A DNA stretch of 64,000 nt from Mucilaginibacter empetricola (GCF_024808665.1 NZ_JANUBZ010000018.1:1-64000); one strand, 5' to 3'; shown: positions 36,444 through 44,684, counted from the stretch's first letter. The notes: generated from the sequence alone by a model not told the origin. Translations and numbers: made by a program.

Positions 36444-36596
36444 TTAAACAAGTTGAAATTCATACATATTAACGGGCATACGACTAACCAAAATCATTCC
36501 GTTACGGGTCAAAAATTCTATTACCTCAGTTTTTGTATTTTTCGGATAGAAATGCAAAAAATGGTCAAATGTCTTTATAGTTACCATGTCGCTCAT
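36444..36596 (-). CDS. Small unknown ORF (50 aa)
   Basis: An ATG at 36596 opens MSDMVTIKTFDHFLHFYPKN..., ending ...MPVNMYEFQLV at a TAA four bases before the next gene's ATG. Spacing and composition suit the first gene of the array operon, but its short length makes it uncertain. Confidence 0.42.
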   Translation of the reverse strand: MSDMVTIKTFDHFLHFYPKNTKTEVIEFLTRNGMILVSRMPVNMYEFQLV

Positions 36597-36965
36597 TACT
36601 AATTACATATCAAATATAAGAAAATTCTTGATACTTGCAAAACAAATATCAACTTATTTTATATTTTTTTCTTCCAGGGAAAATGGGAGAAGTCAGTAAT
36701 AAATTTTCGGCTAACTCCTGAATCACCTACATAAGATCGTCTTATATTTACTTTTAGGCGGTCTGCATAAAGCAAATTTACCCAAACAATTATTTTTCTC
36801 AAAATAAAATACTAAAATAATTAGTACGCTTGTTCGGGTAAAAAGCGAAACAAATACATCGGATATACTATATAATATAAAGCGAGCAAACTCGCCAGTA
36901 TATTCCCGCCATGCTTCCCTTCGACGCACACCCCATTTCACCATGTAAGCAACCGAGAGCGCGTA

Positions 36966-37050
36966 GCCGGGTAAACTGTCAAGGGCGGGCGGGGCCGCTG
37001 AAAGCAAATAACTCCCGCCCGTTCATATACCCTTTACAGTTTATCCCGGC
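36966..37050. repeat. GC-rich long inverted repeat in the element
   Basis: GCCGGGTAAACTGTCAAGGG at 36966-36985 pairs, with one bulge and one mismatch, with 37031-37050. The inner GGGCGGG and CCCGCCC can pair as well. It lies in the 36597-37232 gap, is far more GC-rich than its surroundings and is crossed by open frames on both strands that look spurious. A replication, regulatory or structured-RNA role is possible. The rest of the gap is AT-rich and empty. Confidence 0.6.
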
Positions 37051-37232
37051 GTGGGCTATCTTTGCGGATATGGTGTACATGGGGTTGTTGTTGTTTCTTT
37101 TCATCGGCAAAAAAGAGAAAGGCAAATCGGTTATGAGCGAAGCGAATTTCCGATTTGCTGTGCAGGCTAGAAATGAACCTGAACTTTTCACACCGCTTTA
37201 AAATATAGCTTCATATCCGTAAATTTGGATCT

Positions 37233-37859
37233 ATGAAAAATGTATGGTTTATCCGCCATGCCGAGTCCGAGGCGAATGCCGGGCTGCCTACTGCTGATCC
37301 CGGTCTGATTGCACTAACGTCTAAAGGACACGAACAGGCGGAACTTTTAGCTGATATTATCAATGTCGTGCCCGACCTGGTGGTCTGCTCATCCTATATA
37401 AGAACGCAACAAACAGCACGACCCCTTTTGGATAAATACTCCCACGTTCAAACATTGGTATGGCCGATACATGAGTTCGACTTCTTATCGCCCAAATCGT
37501 GTATAAATACCACCGTCGATCAGCGGCGGCCCTGGGTAAAAAGCTATTGGGATGCCTGCCTGCCCGATTATGTACACGGCGAGGGAGCAGAATCTTTTAA
37601 CAGCTTCCGAAACCGTGTAATTTCGTGTATTAAACTTTTAGAGCAAAGGGATGAAGCGTTTATCCTGGTGTTTGCGCATGGCCATGTCATGCGCGTGATC
37701 TGGCAATATTTTACCACAGGCAAGTATGACGATCCGGCGGCTATGACTGTGTTTCGAGATCAAATGACTTTATTGCCGGTACATAATACAGCAGTGTTCA
37801 AAGCCAGCTACAATCAGGATACATGGAATATTCTTGACCCTGTATTTGACCCGAGTTAG
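37233..37859 (+). CDS. Histidine phosphatase superfamily protein
   Basis: It has the phosphoglycerate-mutase-like signature RHAESEAN (the usual RHGET with A-E in place of G-E) and the second histidine in VFAHGHVMRVIWQ, with arginines in SYIRTQQTARPLL. At 208 residues it is a cytoplasmic single-domain phosphatase of unknown substrate. It is the only clear + strand protein gene of the element, facing the mobilisation module, and so has its own promoter. Confidence 0.82.
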   Translation: MKNVWFIRHAESEANAGLPTADPGLIALTSKGHEQAELLADIINVVPDLVVCSSYIRTQQTARPLLDKYSHVQTLVWPIHEFDFLSPKSCINTTVDQRRPWVKSYWDACLPDYVHGEGAESFNSFRNRVISCIKLLEQRDEAFILVFAHGHVMRVIWQYFTTGKYDDPAAMTVFRDQMTLLPVHNTAVFKASYNQDTWNILDPVFDPS

Positions 37860-37912
37860 CCGCAGGTGAATAATTAAATATTATTGGCTGCGGTTAAAAA
37901 TCATCAGGTTGG

Positions 37913-38179
37913 TTAAAAGTTTGTATTGATCACTACTATTTCCCCGGTTGCTGCGTTTACATGGACAAGTTCCCGGTGGTTAGTATATTGGTGGACAAAC
38001 ACATCTTTGGAATTACCATGTTGGTAAATATTATAAAAACCAGCCTTTAGATTTTCGGCCTCCACCTTTTCAATTACAGGTCGCAAGCGGTTTTCCATCT
38101 CTTTTAAAGTGCATTCAAAAATCTGCTTATAGGCTAATTCTTCCATATAGCATTGCTTTAACACATCAAATTTACCCAA
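37913..38179 (-). CDS. Unknown protein (88 aa)
   Basis: A helical N-terminal half (YKQIFECTLKEMENRLRPVIEKVEAENLKAG) and a beta C-terminus (VFVHQYTNHRELVHVNAATGEIVVI). The last part resembles a short PepSY-like or antitoxin-like strand pattern, but I cannot name the family. It lies downstream of the zeta kinase, separated by hairpins. Confidence 0.5.
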   Translation of the reverse strand: MGKFDVLKQCYMEELAYKQIFECTLKEMENRLRPVIEKVEAENLKAGFYNIYQHGNSKDVFVHQYTNHRELVHVNAATGEIVVINTNF

Positions 38180-38224
38180 ATACGGGATATTGTCAATCTC
38201 AGAGCACTGGTTTTTGCACTTCCA

Positions 38225-38300
38225 GGTTTCGCAAGGTTCGCCGCGAAACCCTGACCATAAGGGCAGCGAAGATGGTTTCGCATACGCAAACCCATCTTGC
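38225..38300. other. Hairpin cluster downstream of the zeta kinase gene
   Basis: GGTTTCGC (38225-38232) pairs with GCGAAACC (38243-38250). GATGG and TTT (from 38271) pair with AAA and CCATC further on. The frame crossing this stretch on the minus strand looks non-coding. It could be a terminator region or a structured element of the 38180-38332 gap. Confidence 0.35.
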
Positions 38301-38332
38301 TGTTTCCTTTGGTGGTAATTACACCGGATAAT

Positions 38333-39364
38333 TTACCTTCGTGGCCCACCGCCCTGGCGATGGCCGGGACCATTATCATCCCCTAAATCTTTGCCCCTTG
38401 ACTGCCGCAATTGTTGACGGGCTTCTTCAGCTTGTCTTTGCCGCTCTAATTCCTGCCGTTGCTGTGCGGCTTTCAGTTCCTGCGCCGCTTTTTGTTCCTG
38501 TGCTTGCTGCTCGGCCATCTGCTGCATTTGACCTGGCGAGGGGTACTCGGCCTTCATTTCTTCCTTGAATTTAGCTATTTCTTCCGCAGGTGCATCCCTG
38601 GCTATTTTTTGGAGGATGACTTTTTTCATTTCCTGCTCAAAAAAGTTTTCCATTTTATGCGGCCACGGCTGATCAAAGACTTCCTGAAATATTTGTACCG
38701 CATTCGGCGGATTAGTAGCGATCAGGTGTATCCCTTCAATTTCAGAAGATCGGTCAGAGGCCACATTCCTGCCATAGATCTGCATTTTATCATACAGAGC
38801 CGCCGACTGTACCATCAGGACCGATGGTACCAACTTGCTATAACGCTCGTCGTGATCTTCTTTGCTGATTATTCGACCGCTTGTTTCCTGAAGCTTTTGT
38901 TTTTCATAACGGGTCTGGGTGCCCAACAAGCTTAACTTTGGGTGAACCGCCAATAGTTTTAAATCAACCCGGTAATCGTTTTTCTTTAATTCCTGGATCA
39001 TTTTATTGATATCGGCACCATTGGCAAAAGTGACTTCCAAAACAAAATTCAGGCGATTCTTTATGCAATAGTCCTTTAGACCTTCACGCCACTTCCAGGC
39101 ATAGTCACCGGTAAGCTGTGGATAATAAGCTTCAAATTCTCTCTTGATCTTGTTCGCAGAAGGGTGGAAATCACGTAACTGATCCAAACTGCAGACCAGG
39201 GCGTTATGCCCCAATTCCTCTACTGCGTTGTTCTCAAGAAAGCTTTTACCTGATCCAGGTTGAGCACCAACGATAATGGCAACCGGTTTTTCAACAGGCG
39301 CGCCATCGTTACGGTGAAAGTTGATAATATATCGCTGCACCTCATCAAATGCCGAGGTGGTCAA
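38333..39364 (-). CDS. Zeta-toxin-like kinase
   Basis: A P-loop kinase related to zeta toxins, which phosphorylate UDP-N-acetylglucosamine to block wall synthesis. Walker A is GAQPGSGKS (residues 33-41 from the TTG at 39364), and the zeta D-x2-R-x2-HP motif is at 61-68 (DQLRDFHP). A long helical Gln/Ala/Arg-rich tail follows. No ATG precedes the domain. The frame stays open 50 bases and more upstream, into the neighbouring gene, so the start is either the TTG at 39364 or is supplied by frameshifting (see 39423). The antitoxin, if any, may be the gene at 39415. Confidence 0.85.
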   Translation of the reverse strand: MTTSAFDEVQRYIINFHRNDGAPVEKPVAIIVGAQPGSGKSFLENNAVEELGHNALVCSLDQLRDFHPSANKIKREFEAYYPQLTGDYAWKWREGLKDYCIKNRLNFVLEVTFANGADINKMIQELKKNDYRVDLKLLAVHPKLSLLGTQTRYEKQKLQETSGRIISKEDHDERYSKLVPSVLMVQSAALYDKMQIYGRNVASDRSSEIEGIHLIATNPPNAVQIFQEVFDQPWPHKMENFFEQEMKKVILQKIARDAPAEEIAKFKEEMKAEYPSPGQMQQMAEQQAQEQKAAQELKAAQQRQELERQRQAEEARQQLRQSRGKDLGDDNGPGHRQGGGPRR

Positions 39365-39414
39365 ATGATACCGCTTTTTGAGAACCTCGGCAAAAGAAGG
39401 CGAATACGATTTGT

Positions 39415-39825
39415 CTAAAGTATTTTTTTTTTCTCTGCCAGTAATATGGGGCTGTACTTAGCGATCAGTTCCTCCATTCGCTCCATTGTCTTGTAGTTCT
39501 GCGTATTTCGGTTAGCTTGATGCGCTTCGTCACGCAACGCCACCAATTCCGCAATCCTATCCTGATTAGGATGAGCTTTCTTCATTTCTTTCATGTGTTC
39601 CGTTGAAGCAAGCGCGACCAATCCGGTTAAAATAGATTTAGTGCTTTCTGTCAACGAATACCAGTCCAGCGGATTACGTTCCTGTACGGTGGATGTCGGC
39701 GTTAAAGGCAGATGGTTCTTTTTCGCCAGTTCCACATACTCCTTATAATCCATACTCAGGTTGACCCTTAAAGGTTCCCCGGTTTCCACATCTGTCACAA
39801 ACTGTGCTTCCATAATCTTATCCAT
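39415..39825 (-). CDS. Unknown helical protein upstream of the zeta kinase (136 aa)
   Basis: A beta start (EAQFVTDVETGEPLRVNLSMDYKEY) followed by helices (ESTKSILTGLVALASTEHMKEMKK, RIAELVALRDEAHQ, TMERMEELIAKYSPILLAEKK). The gene ends in a run of ten A's just before its TAG. Its position directly before the kinase makes it a candidate antitoxin or N-terminal partner. The ATG four codons in (39813) is an alternative start. Confidence 0.65.
   Translation of the reverse strand: MDKIMEAQFVTDVETGEPLRVNLSMDYKEYVELAKKNHLPLTPTSTVQERNPLDWYSLTESTKSILTGLVALASTEHMKEMKKAHPNQDRIAELVALRDEAHQANRNTQNYKTMERMEELIAKYSPILLAEKKKIL
39423..39432 (-). other. A10 slippery run at the junction with the zeta kinase frame
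   Basis: On the minus strand GAG is followed by ten A's. In the upstream gene's frame these are read AAA AAA AAA A. The kinase frame is exactly -1 relative to it, and is open from 30-odd bases before the run to the kinase. A -1 slip or transcriptional slippage would join the two products. Confidence 0.45.
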
Positions 39826-39895
39826 AACTCATTCAAATTTAATAAATAATTCATAATTTTTTGTTACTCTGCTATACGCAGCCGTCATACGGCTG

Positions 39896-40489
39896 TTAAT
39901 TTGTATGTTTTGTTTTATTGCCCGACAACGTTTCCTTCCGCGCCTGGGCAGTTTCATTTTTAAGCGCTTTGGCTTCTTTTTGTGCGGCCTTGGCATCTTG
40001 TTCTTTCTGTTCAGCTACGTCCCCAGCGTGATCGCTTTGACTGGCCTTTTCTTCTATCTCGATGGTATTCTTTTCCGCAGCGTCGGGGCCAGCCTGATAA
40101 ATACTATCCGCCCAGTCTGCTTGTATTGGATAAGCCTGGCGGATCATCCGGTATTTGAGCGAATTAGCTTTTAACGTATTGTTATCCGCGTGCTGGCTGA
40201 TGTTCAGGCCGACCGATAAGCAGGTAAATAGCCCCCACGCCGCCAAAACGATGATGACGCCCTTTGTTTTGATGTCCAGCGTATGCTGAATTTTCATCGC
40301 CAGGAGTTTCTCGACCAATGCTTTAACCTGATCGAGGTGGCTTTTCAGATTGATCACTAACTCCCTTAAAGCTGCTGTAGCCTCCTTATAATCCGGGTAG
40401 TCCCTTTTTTCAATCACTTCCACTTGCTTGATCAGCTGGTCAAAAAGCTGCTCGTGGTTGTCTAATTTTTCTTTGATTTCACTTTCCAT
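39896..40489 (-). CDS. Membrane-anchored coiled-coil protein of the mobilisation module
   Basis: About 90 residues of heptad-like helix (EIKEKLDNHEQLFDQLIKQVE...) precede one transmembrane segment (GVIIVLAAWGLFTCLSVGL, about residues 98-118). An Ala/Lys/Glu-rich tail follows. It sits 62 bases after the relaxase gene on the same strand. Similar TM proteins follow relaxase genes in Bacteroidota elements, from memory. It could tether the relaxosome to the membrane, which is inference. Confidence 0.65.
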   Translation of the reverse strand: MESEIKEKLDNHEQLFDQLIKQVEVIEKRDYPDYKEATAALRELVINLKSHLDQVKALVEKLLAMKIQHTLDIKTKGVIIVLAAWGLFTCLSVGLNISQHADNNTLKANSLKYRMIRQAYPIQADWADSIYQAGPDAAEKNTIEIEEKASQSDHAGDVAEQKEQDAKAAQKEAKALKNETAQARKETLSGNKTKHTN

Positions 40490-40551
40490 AATCGTACTAA
40501 TAATTTAATGTTTACTATATTTTAATTGTTATTAAGCTCATCGAACAGTAA

Positions 40552-41508
40552 TCATCTTGAGATATACTGTCCTTTTTTCTTTCTTTTCCGGTAAAACTCG
40601 CTGTCATCCTGCGCGTCCTGCCCGCCAAAATGGGCTTCTTCCAGCAGCGTACCGATTAAAGCATGGCCCTTATTTCCCGTACCGTGCGATAGCGCTGGCG
40701 CTTGCTGCTGACTGTTCTGACGAATGCGCTCGCGTAACTGATCCGCCAAAGAGGGTCTCGCTGGTTGCTGTTCCTGTACAATCCGCTCGTTGATAGCCGT
40801 TTTCAACCGGCCATAACTCAGGCTTCTGTCGATCTCCGACCCTTTAAATTTGTATTGTCCCTTGCTGAAGCTGATGCCCTGGACTTCCTGGGTGCCGCTT
40901 TTATATTTGTACTGCATACCGATGCCCTGCTTCTTTAATTGCTGCTGCAATTCATCCATATTCCGTACTTTCTGGCTAACTGCCTTGATCGCATCATACA
41001 GTTGGTATTTGACCTGGTCAAGGCCTTTCAGGCGCAGGCGGTTGACGTGCTGTTTGCCCTGGCTCATGTGAAGGCTATGCTTCAACGTTAAAGCCTTGCT
41101 TGCCTTTACATTGTCCCACCGCTGCATACTGTCCTTAATGGTTTTCGCCTGGTTATTGACCCGGTTGTAAACAATATGCAGGTGTGGGTGCCGGGTATCG
41201 TTATGCTTCACGATCAGCATTTGTGTGTCACTGATCTTCATCTTGTCCAGGTATTCGTGAGCGATAGCCAGCATCTTTTCGTTCGTCAAATTGGGAGCAT
41301 CCTCCGGGCTGAAATTGAGTGCAATATGGCCGACCGCCTGGCCCAGGTCAACGTTCAGCTTTCGCTGCATATTAAAATCAGCAATCGTCTGGTAGATGTC
41401 GTCCGCACGCACCCCGTCGGCAAACAAAACCTCCGCCTTATTTTTGAGCATACAATACTCTACGCAGCCTTTAAAGCTCTTTCCCGATTTCACGATCTTG
41501 CCCATCAT
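40552..41508 (-). CDS. Relaxase / mobilization nuclease (MobB-like)
   Basis: Nicks oriT and pilots the single strand during transfer. The 318-residue protein carries the histidine triad region KHNDTRHPHLHIVYNRV (H102, H107, H109, H111), typical of the MOBP-type Relaxase family seen in Bacteroidota. A tyrosine near the N-terminus (Y18 in CVEYCM) is a candidate nucleophile. The C-terminus is Gln/Arg-rich. It overlaps MobC by 38 bases. Confidence 0.92.
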   Translation of the reverse strand: MMGKIVKSGKSFKGCVEYCMLKNKAEVLFADGVRADDIYQTIADFNMQRKLNVDLGQAVGHIALNFSPEDAPNLTNEKMLAIAHEYLDKMKISDTQMLIVKHNDTRHPHLHIVYNRVNNQAKTIKDSMQRWDNVKASKALTLKHSLHMSQGKQHVNRLRLKGLDQVKYQLYDAIKAVSQKVRNMDELQQQLKKQGIGMQYKYKSGTQEVQGISFSKGQYKFKGSEIDRSLSYGRLKTAINERIVQEQQPARPSLADQLRERIRQNSQQQAPALSHGTGNKGHALIGTLLEEAHFGGQDAQDDSEFYRKRKKKGQYISR

Positions 41509-41890
41509 GGTTATTCAAATATTTTATAGTGTGGTCAATCTCGGCCAGCAGGGTTTCGCACTTGCGCAGGATAAAAAGTAGCTTACCGCTGTTGGCCTGT
41601 TTGGCCAATTGGTTCAAGTTGTTTGCCATACCAGCCATCATCCTCAACAACTCCATTTGTTCCGGTGTCCAGCGCGGGGCGATCCTTGCGGCTTTGGCCG
41701 CCTGCCTGATCCAGGTGCTCGCCCGCATACCTGCTTCCCTGGCCTTTGTCTTGATCAGGTATAGCTCGGTTGCATTGATCCTGATCCGCAATGTCTGGTC
41801 GCGCCTGATCTTTGCTTTCGGCCGGCCGCCCTTATTTTTCGGACGGCTTAATGCTGTTTTTTGTAATACTTTTTGTGGCACCGTTGTCAT
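41471..41890 (-). CDS. MobC-like relaxosome accessory protein
   Basis: A basic N-terminus (RPKNKGGRPKAKIRRDQTLRIRINATELYLI) enters a ribbon-helix-helix-like fold, and the C-terminal helix contains the MobC signature GMANNLNQLAKQAN. MobC helps melt oriT for the relaxase. It starts 70 bases from the oriT-like hairpins and is the first gene of the mobilisation operon, overlapping the relaxase by 38 bases. Confidence 0.9.
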   Translation of the reverse strand: MTTVPQKVLQKTALSRPKNKGGRPKAKIRRDQTLRIRINATELYLIKTKAREAGMRASTWIRQAAKAARIAPRWTPEQMELLRMMAGMANNLNQLAKQANSGKLLFILRKCETLLAEIDHTIKYLNNHDGQDREIGKEL

Positions 41891-41959
41891 GATAAATTTT
41901 ATTACACGATGAATAAATTTCTAATAAATCCTTACTTTTTCTTTTTGCGACCATCGGGA

Positions 41960-42037
41960 GCAAAAAGCAAGTTTGCCCGCGCGCCGAAGGCGCAGTGGGG
42001 GTTTTTGCGGTAGCAAAAACACAAACTTGCTTCTTGC
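41960..42037. other. oriT: Candidate oriT with nested hairpins
   Basis: Outer arms 41960-41975 and 42022-42037 are complementary at 15 of 16 bases (core AAGCAAGTTTG). Inside are two perfect hairpins: GCGCC-gaa-GGCGC at 41981-41993 and GTTTTTGC-ggta-GCAAAAAC at 42001-42020. The position just upstream of mobC and the relaxase, in a non-coding gap, is where oriT lies in such elements. The nic site is not identified. Confidence 0.72.
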
Positions 42038-42087
42038 AACGACGCAGATATACTGATAGACAACTATATGCTTAGCTGCGTCTTTAA

Positions 42088-43041
42088 TTACCGCCCAATC
42101 CCCCGGCTGTGCCGCTGTTCCTGTTGGCTTTGTCGCTGCTGTTGTTCCTCTTTGAGACAGGCCAGTAGGTAATCGTTGATGTCATTGTGGCCATTGTAAA
42201 ATCCACCTGAATCAATGGCATGGATGCCCGCCTGTTTCAGCTTTTCGGCGGCAGCATGGCCCGCGCTGTCATGGTTCAGGTATTGGTAAACGTGCTGATA
42301 GCCGCTAAGTAATTCGATGCTTCTGCCGACCAGGGCAACCGAGTTCAGCACAATGATGTCGGTAGGGGTGTCGGGTATTTGCCGCAACCGCTGTAACGAA
42401 AGGAAATCCATAAAGCCCTCGACAAGGCATACCGCCTGTGCGTTGTCATGGCTGCTGATCACGGTAATATCTTTAGGTGAGGATGACCCTTTGAACCAGG
42501 CATTACGCAGTTCATAACCGCCAGAGCGGTTCTCAAAACCGATAGCCATATAGGTCTTGTCTTTAAGATTATACTTGACTTCCCGGCAATACCAGCGGGC
42601 GGACGTGGGGTCAATACCCCTGCTTGTAATATACGCGATCAGGCCGGGGCTATGCAATGGTGCAACTTCCAGCACGGTGATCCGCTGTTCGTCTGTATCG
42701 CGGGATGGACTACCAGGATACATTTTCTCGCGTCCCGCCGTAACCGCTGACGGCTGATGAAAAGAAAAGGCGTAGTTGCCAGCAGACAGACGAGCCAGCA
42801 GTTCCTCCACTGAACAATGGTGCAGCCGGATGCCCAGGTCGATGAGATTGCCGCCCTCCCCGCTGCCGTGGTCATACCAAGCATTAAGCCGGGTATCGAC
42901 CTTAAAAGAGGGCGTATTTTCCTCCCGGATCGGTGACAGGTACCAGTATTGGGTTCCTTTAATATAAGCGGGCTTTATCCCGTTGTTTGCCAGGTATTCC
43001 ACTATCGGGATTTGCCTGGCCTGGTTACAATTTAATGTCAT
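42088..43041 (-). CDS. Toprim/CHC2-like DNA primase of the element
   Basis: The N-terminus aligns with the bacterial primase zinc ribbon (YWYLSPIREENTPSFKVD...AWYDHGSGEGGNLIDL), but the metal-binding Cys/His residues are replaced (S35, R39, and none in the DHGSGEGG turn). The C-terminal Toprim domain has VCLVEGFMD (E208, D212) and LNHDSAG (D258). Such proteins probably prime the transferred strand or support element replication. Being divergent in layout from MobC's promoter region, it reads toward oriT. Confidence 0.85.
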   Translation of the reverse strand: MTLNCNQARQIPIVEYLANNGIKPAYIKGTQYWYLSPIREENTPSFKVDTRLNAWYDHGSGEGGNLIDLGIRLHHCSVEELLARLSAGNYAFSFHQPSAVTAGREKMYPGSPSRDTDEQRITVLEVAPLHSPGLIAYITSRGIDPTSARWYCREVKYNLKDKTYMAIGFENRSGGYELRNAWFKGSSSPKDITVISSHDNAQAVCLVEGFMDFLSLQRLRQIPDTPTDIIVLNSVALVGRSIELLSGYQHVYQYLNHDSAGHAAAEKLKQAGIHAIDSGGFYNGHNDINDYLLACLKEEQQQRQSQQEQRHSRGIGR

Positions 43042-43087
43042 GCTACTGTGATTGTGACGGCTGGATGAAGCCGTCGGGGTGACAATA

Positions 43088-43375
43088 TTATTTCTGAATA
43101 GCAGGTCGGGAACTGGCGGAAATCCAATCCAGTAGTTGTTTGCGGGAAAAAAGTAATTTCCCCTCGACTTTACAAAAAGGGATTTTTTTCCGCTTTACTA
43201 AACCATAAAGTGAAGTGACCTCATATTTGATTAGGCTTGCCGCTTCTTTCGTATCAAGCAGCATGTCATCATCCACCGGCGCAGAGGGTGCTGTGTGTAC
43301 AGCTTTTTTGACGGCCGACTCCATGAGCTCCTTGAGTTCATCAGTCGAAAGGGTAGTAATAAAGGATGCGTTCAT
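43088..43375 (-). CDS. Excisionase-like helix-turn-helix protein
   Basis: Starting at the ATG at 43375 gives 95 residues. The C-terminal part (LLDTKEAASLIKYEVTSLYGLVKRKKIPFCKVEGKLLFSRKQLLDWI) is a MerR-like winged helix of the excisionase/DUF3853-type HTH_17 family. Such proteins bend att DNA to direct excision or regulate the element. It lies 46 bases upstream of the primase on the same strand. A longer start at 43408 is less likely. Confidence 0.88.
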   Translation of the reverse strand: MNASFITTLSTDELKELMESAVKKAVHTAPSAPVDDDMLLDTKEAASLIKYEVTSLYGLVKRKKIPFCKVEGKLLFSRKQLLDWISASSRPAIQK

Positions 43376-43443
43376 AATTAAAAATTGATGAACGCAAAAG
43401 AATATCAAAAAAGCTCAACGTTGCTGAACGAAGTTAAACGTAG

Positions 43444-44622
43444 TTAATCGCCCAACTTATAGAACCTCATTTTTCGCAGGATATTCGCAGTTTTTTTAGC
43501 GTATTTTCCTTTGCTTTTGGTGATCTGTACCACAGCAATATCTGCCTTTTTGTTGATATTTGAAGCGATATCAGATACGGATTCAATTGTCTTAAATGGC
43601 GAAAACGCCTTTTTTAAAAGTTCGCAATATAATTTAAGGGGTAATCTTTCATAGGGAAGATTTAATTTATAGGTCGCGTGCATAAGAAGGCAAAGTACAT
43701 TTTGGTAGCCTGCCGGCATTTCATGATATTGAGGCTCATTATCCACGAAACCATCTTTGGGCGAGGTACTAAATAGCGAGCCTAATAAAAAGCGGATCTC
43801 TTTTTCTGTCTCAAAAACAGGCGAAAGCTTTAATTCTTTACAAAACAAGGGGTCAATAAGTACATACCATAATTGGGCAACGTCTTGTGGCGGGCAATGC
43901 AATAACAATTTGGATTCCATTGACTTATCCGCTTCGATAGTTTTTTCTTCTACAGGCGAAGCCTGTGGCTCATCTGTAACCAATCGTTCGGCTGGCTGGT
44001 TGTATAAATCTGGCGAAATATTTATTTGAGGGTATAGGTTGATCTCCGGCAAAGCCAGCGGTTTTTCTGTCAGACGTTCGATATTGGTATATTCCTTTTC
44101 GGCTCTGACCAGGTTAGCCTGTATATAGCCTAATGCGTAAAGCAAGTCAGGAATGACAAAACCCTCGAAATAGAGCATCTCATGGCAGTACATAATAAAG
44201 TTGCGCAGTATCTCTTTACGGTGATCCAGGCCGGATGAAAAGAAAGATTGGCCCAGCTCTTTATATAATTCGTCAAAACCGGCCCGATACCCCTCGTAAA
44301 AATGTTGCAGCGATTCGTCAGCAAGTACAGCATCGAAAGGTTTAACGTGGTCGACAATGATGCCTTCTTTGCCATATCGGATATTGTCAATGATCTTTAG
44401 GAGGTTAGGTTCACTAATGTAATAGATATGTTTGTCCTCTGTTTCAATGCGCTTAAATGCAACGCTCATTCGTTCAACATCTCTTTCATCAGGCTCAAAC
44501 AGGCCGTCGGATGGCGCTATAAAAGGGAATTTCCCCTGGCTTTCTGTAATAACGCCTTTTGCCGGATCAAATGCACGTAAGCTTAAAAAATACATAGGCA
44601 GTTTAAATTGGATGTTGTACAA
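43444..44622 (-). CDS. Unknown element protein (392 aa), in the RteC-like position
   Basis: Soluble and mostly helical, with FDELYKELGQSFFSSGLDHRKEI, a Pro-rich linker (PEINLYPQINISPDLYNQP) and a C-terminal domain containing AQLWYVLIDPLFCKELKL and KLYCELLKKAFSPFK. It sits where CTnDOT-type elements carry the excision regulator RteC, but I could not see the RteC pattern and the length is greater, so I do not use that name. The start at 44622 is the first ATG; one nine codons later is possible. Confidence 0.62.
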   Translation of the reverse strand: MYNIQFKLPMYFLSLRAFDPAKGVITESQGKFPFIAPSDGLFEPDERDVERMSVAFKRIETEDKHIYYISEPNLLKIIDNIRYGKEGIIVDHVKPFDAVLADESLQHFYEGYRAGFDELYKELGQSFFSSGLDHRKEILRNFIMYCHEMLYFEGFVIPDLLYALGYIQANLVRAEKEYTNIERLTEKPLALPEINLYPQINISPDLYNQPAERLVTDEPQASPVEEKTIEADKSMESKLLLHCPPQDVAQLWYVLIDPLFCKELKLSPVFETEKEIRFLLGSLFSTSPKDGFVDNEPQYHEMPAGYQNVLCLLMHATYKLNLPYERLPLKLYCELLKKAFSPFKTIESVSDIASNINKKADIAVVQITKSKGKYAKKTANILRKMRFYKLGD

Positions 44623-44684
44623 ATTTGGGAATTTTATTTTTATACCATATATTTTAAACAGGCACCATCAATTTTAATATGGGG

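Noticed and set aside
36723..37201. Overlapping open frames on both strands (94, 96 and 70 codons)
   Set aside because: They share the GC-rich inverted repeat, overlap each other on opposite strands and lack a plausible gene context.
38158..38379. 73-codon open frame across the hairpins after the zeta gene
   Set aside because: Overlaps both neighbouring genes and reads through palindromes; unlikely to be a gene.
43444..44622. Naming this protein RteC
   Set aside because: The position fits but the characteristic sequence pattern is not visible and the length is too great; left as unknown.
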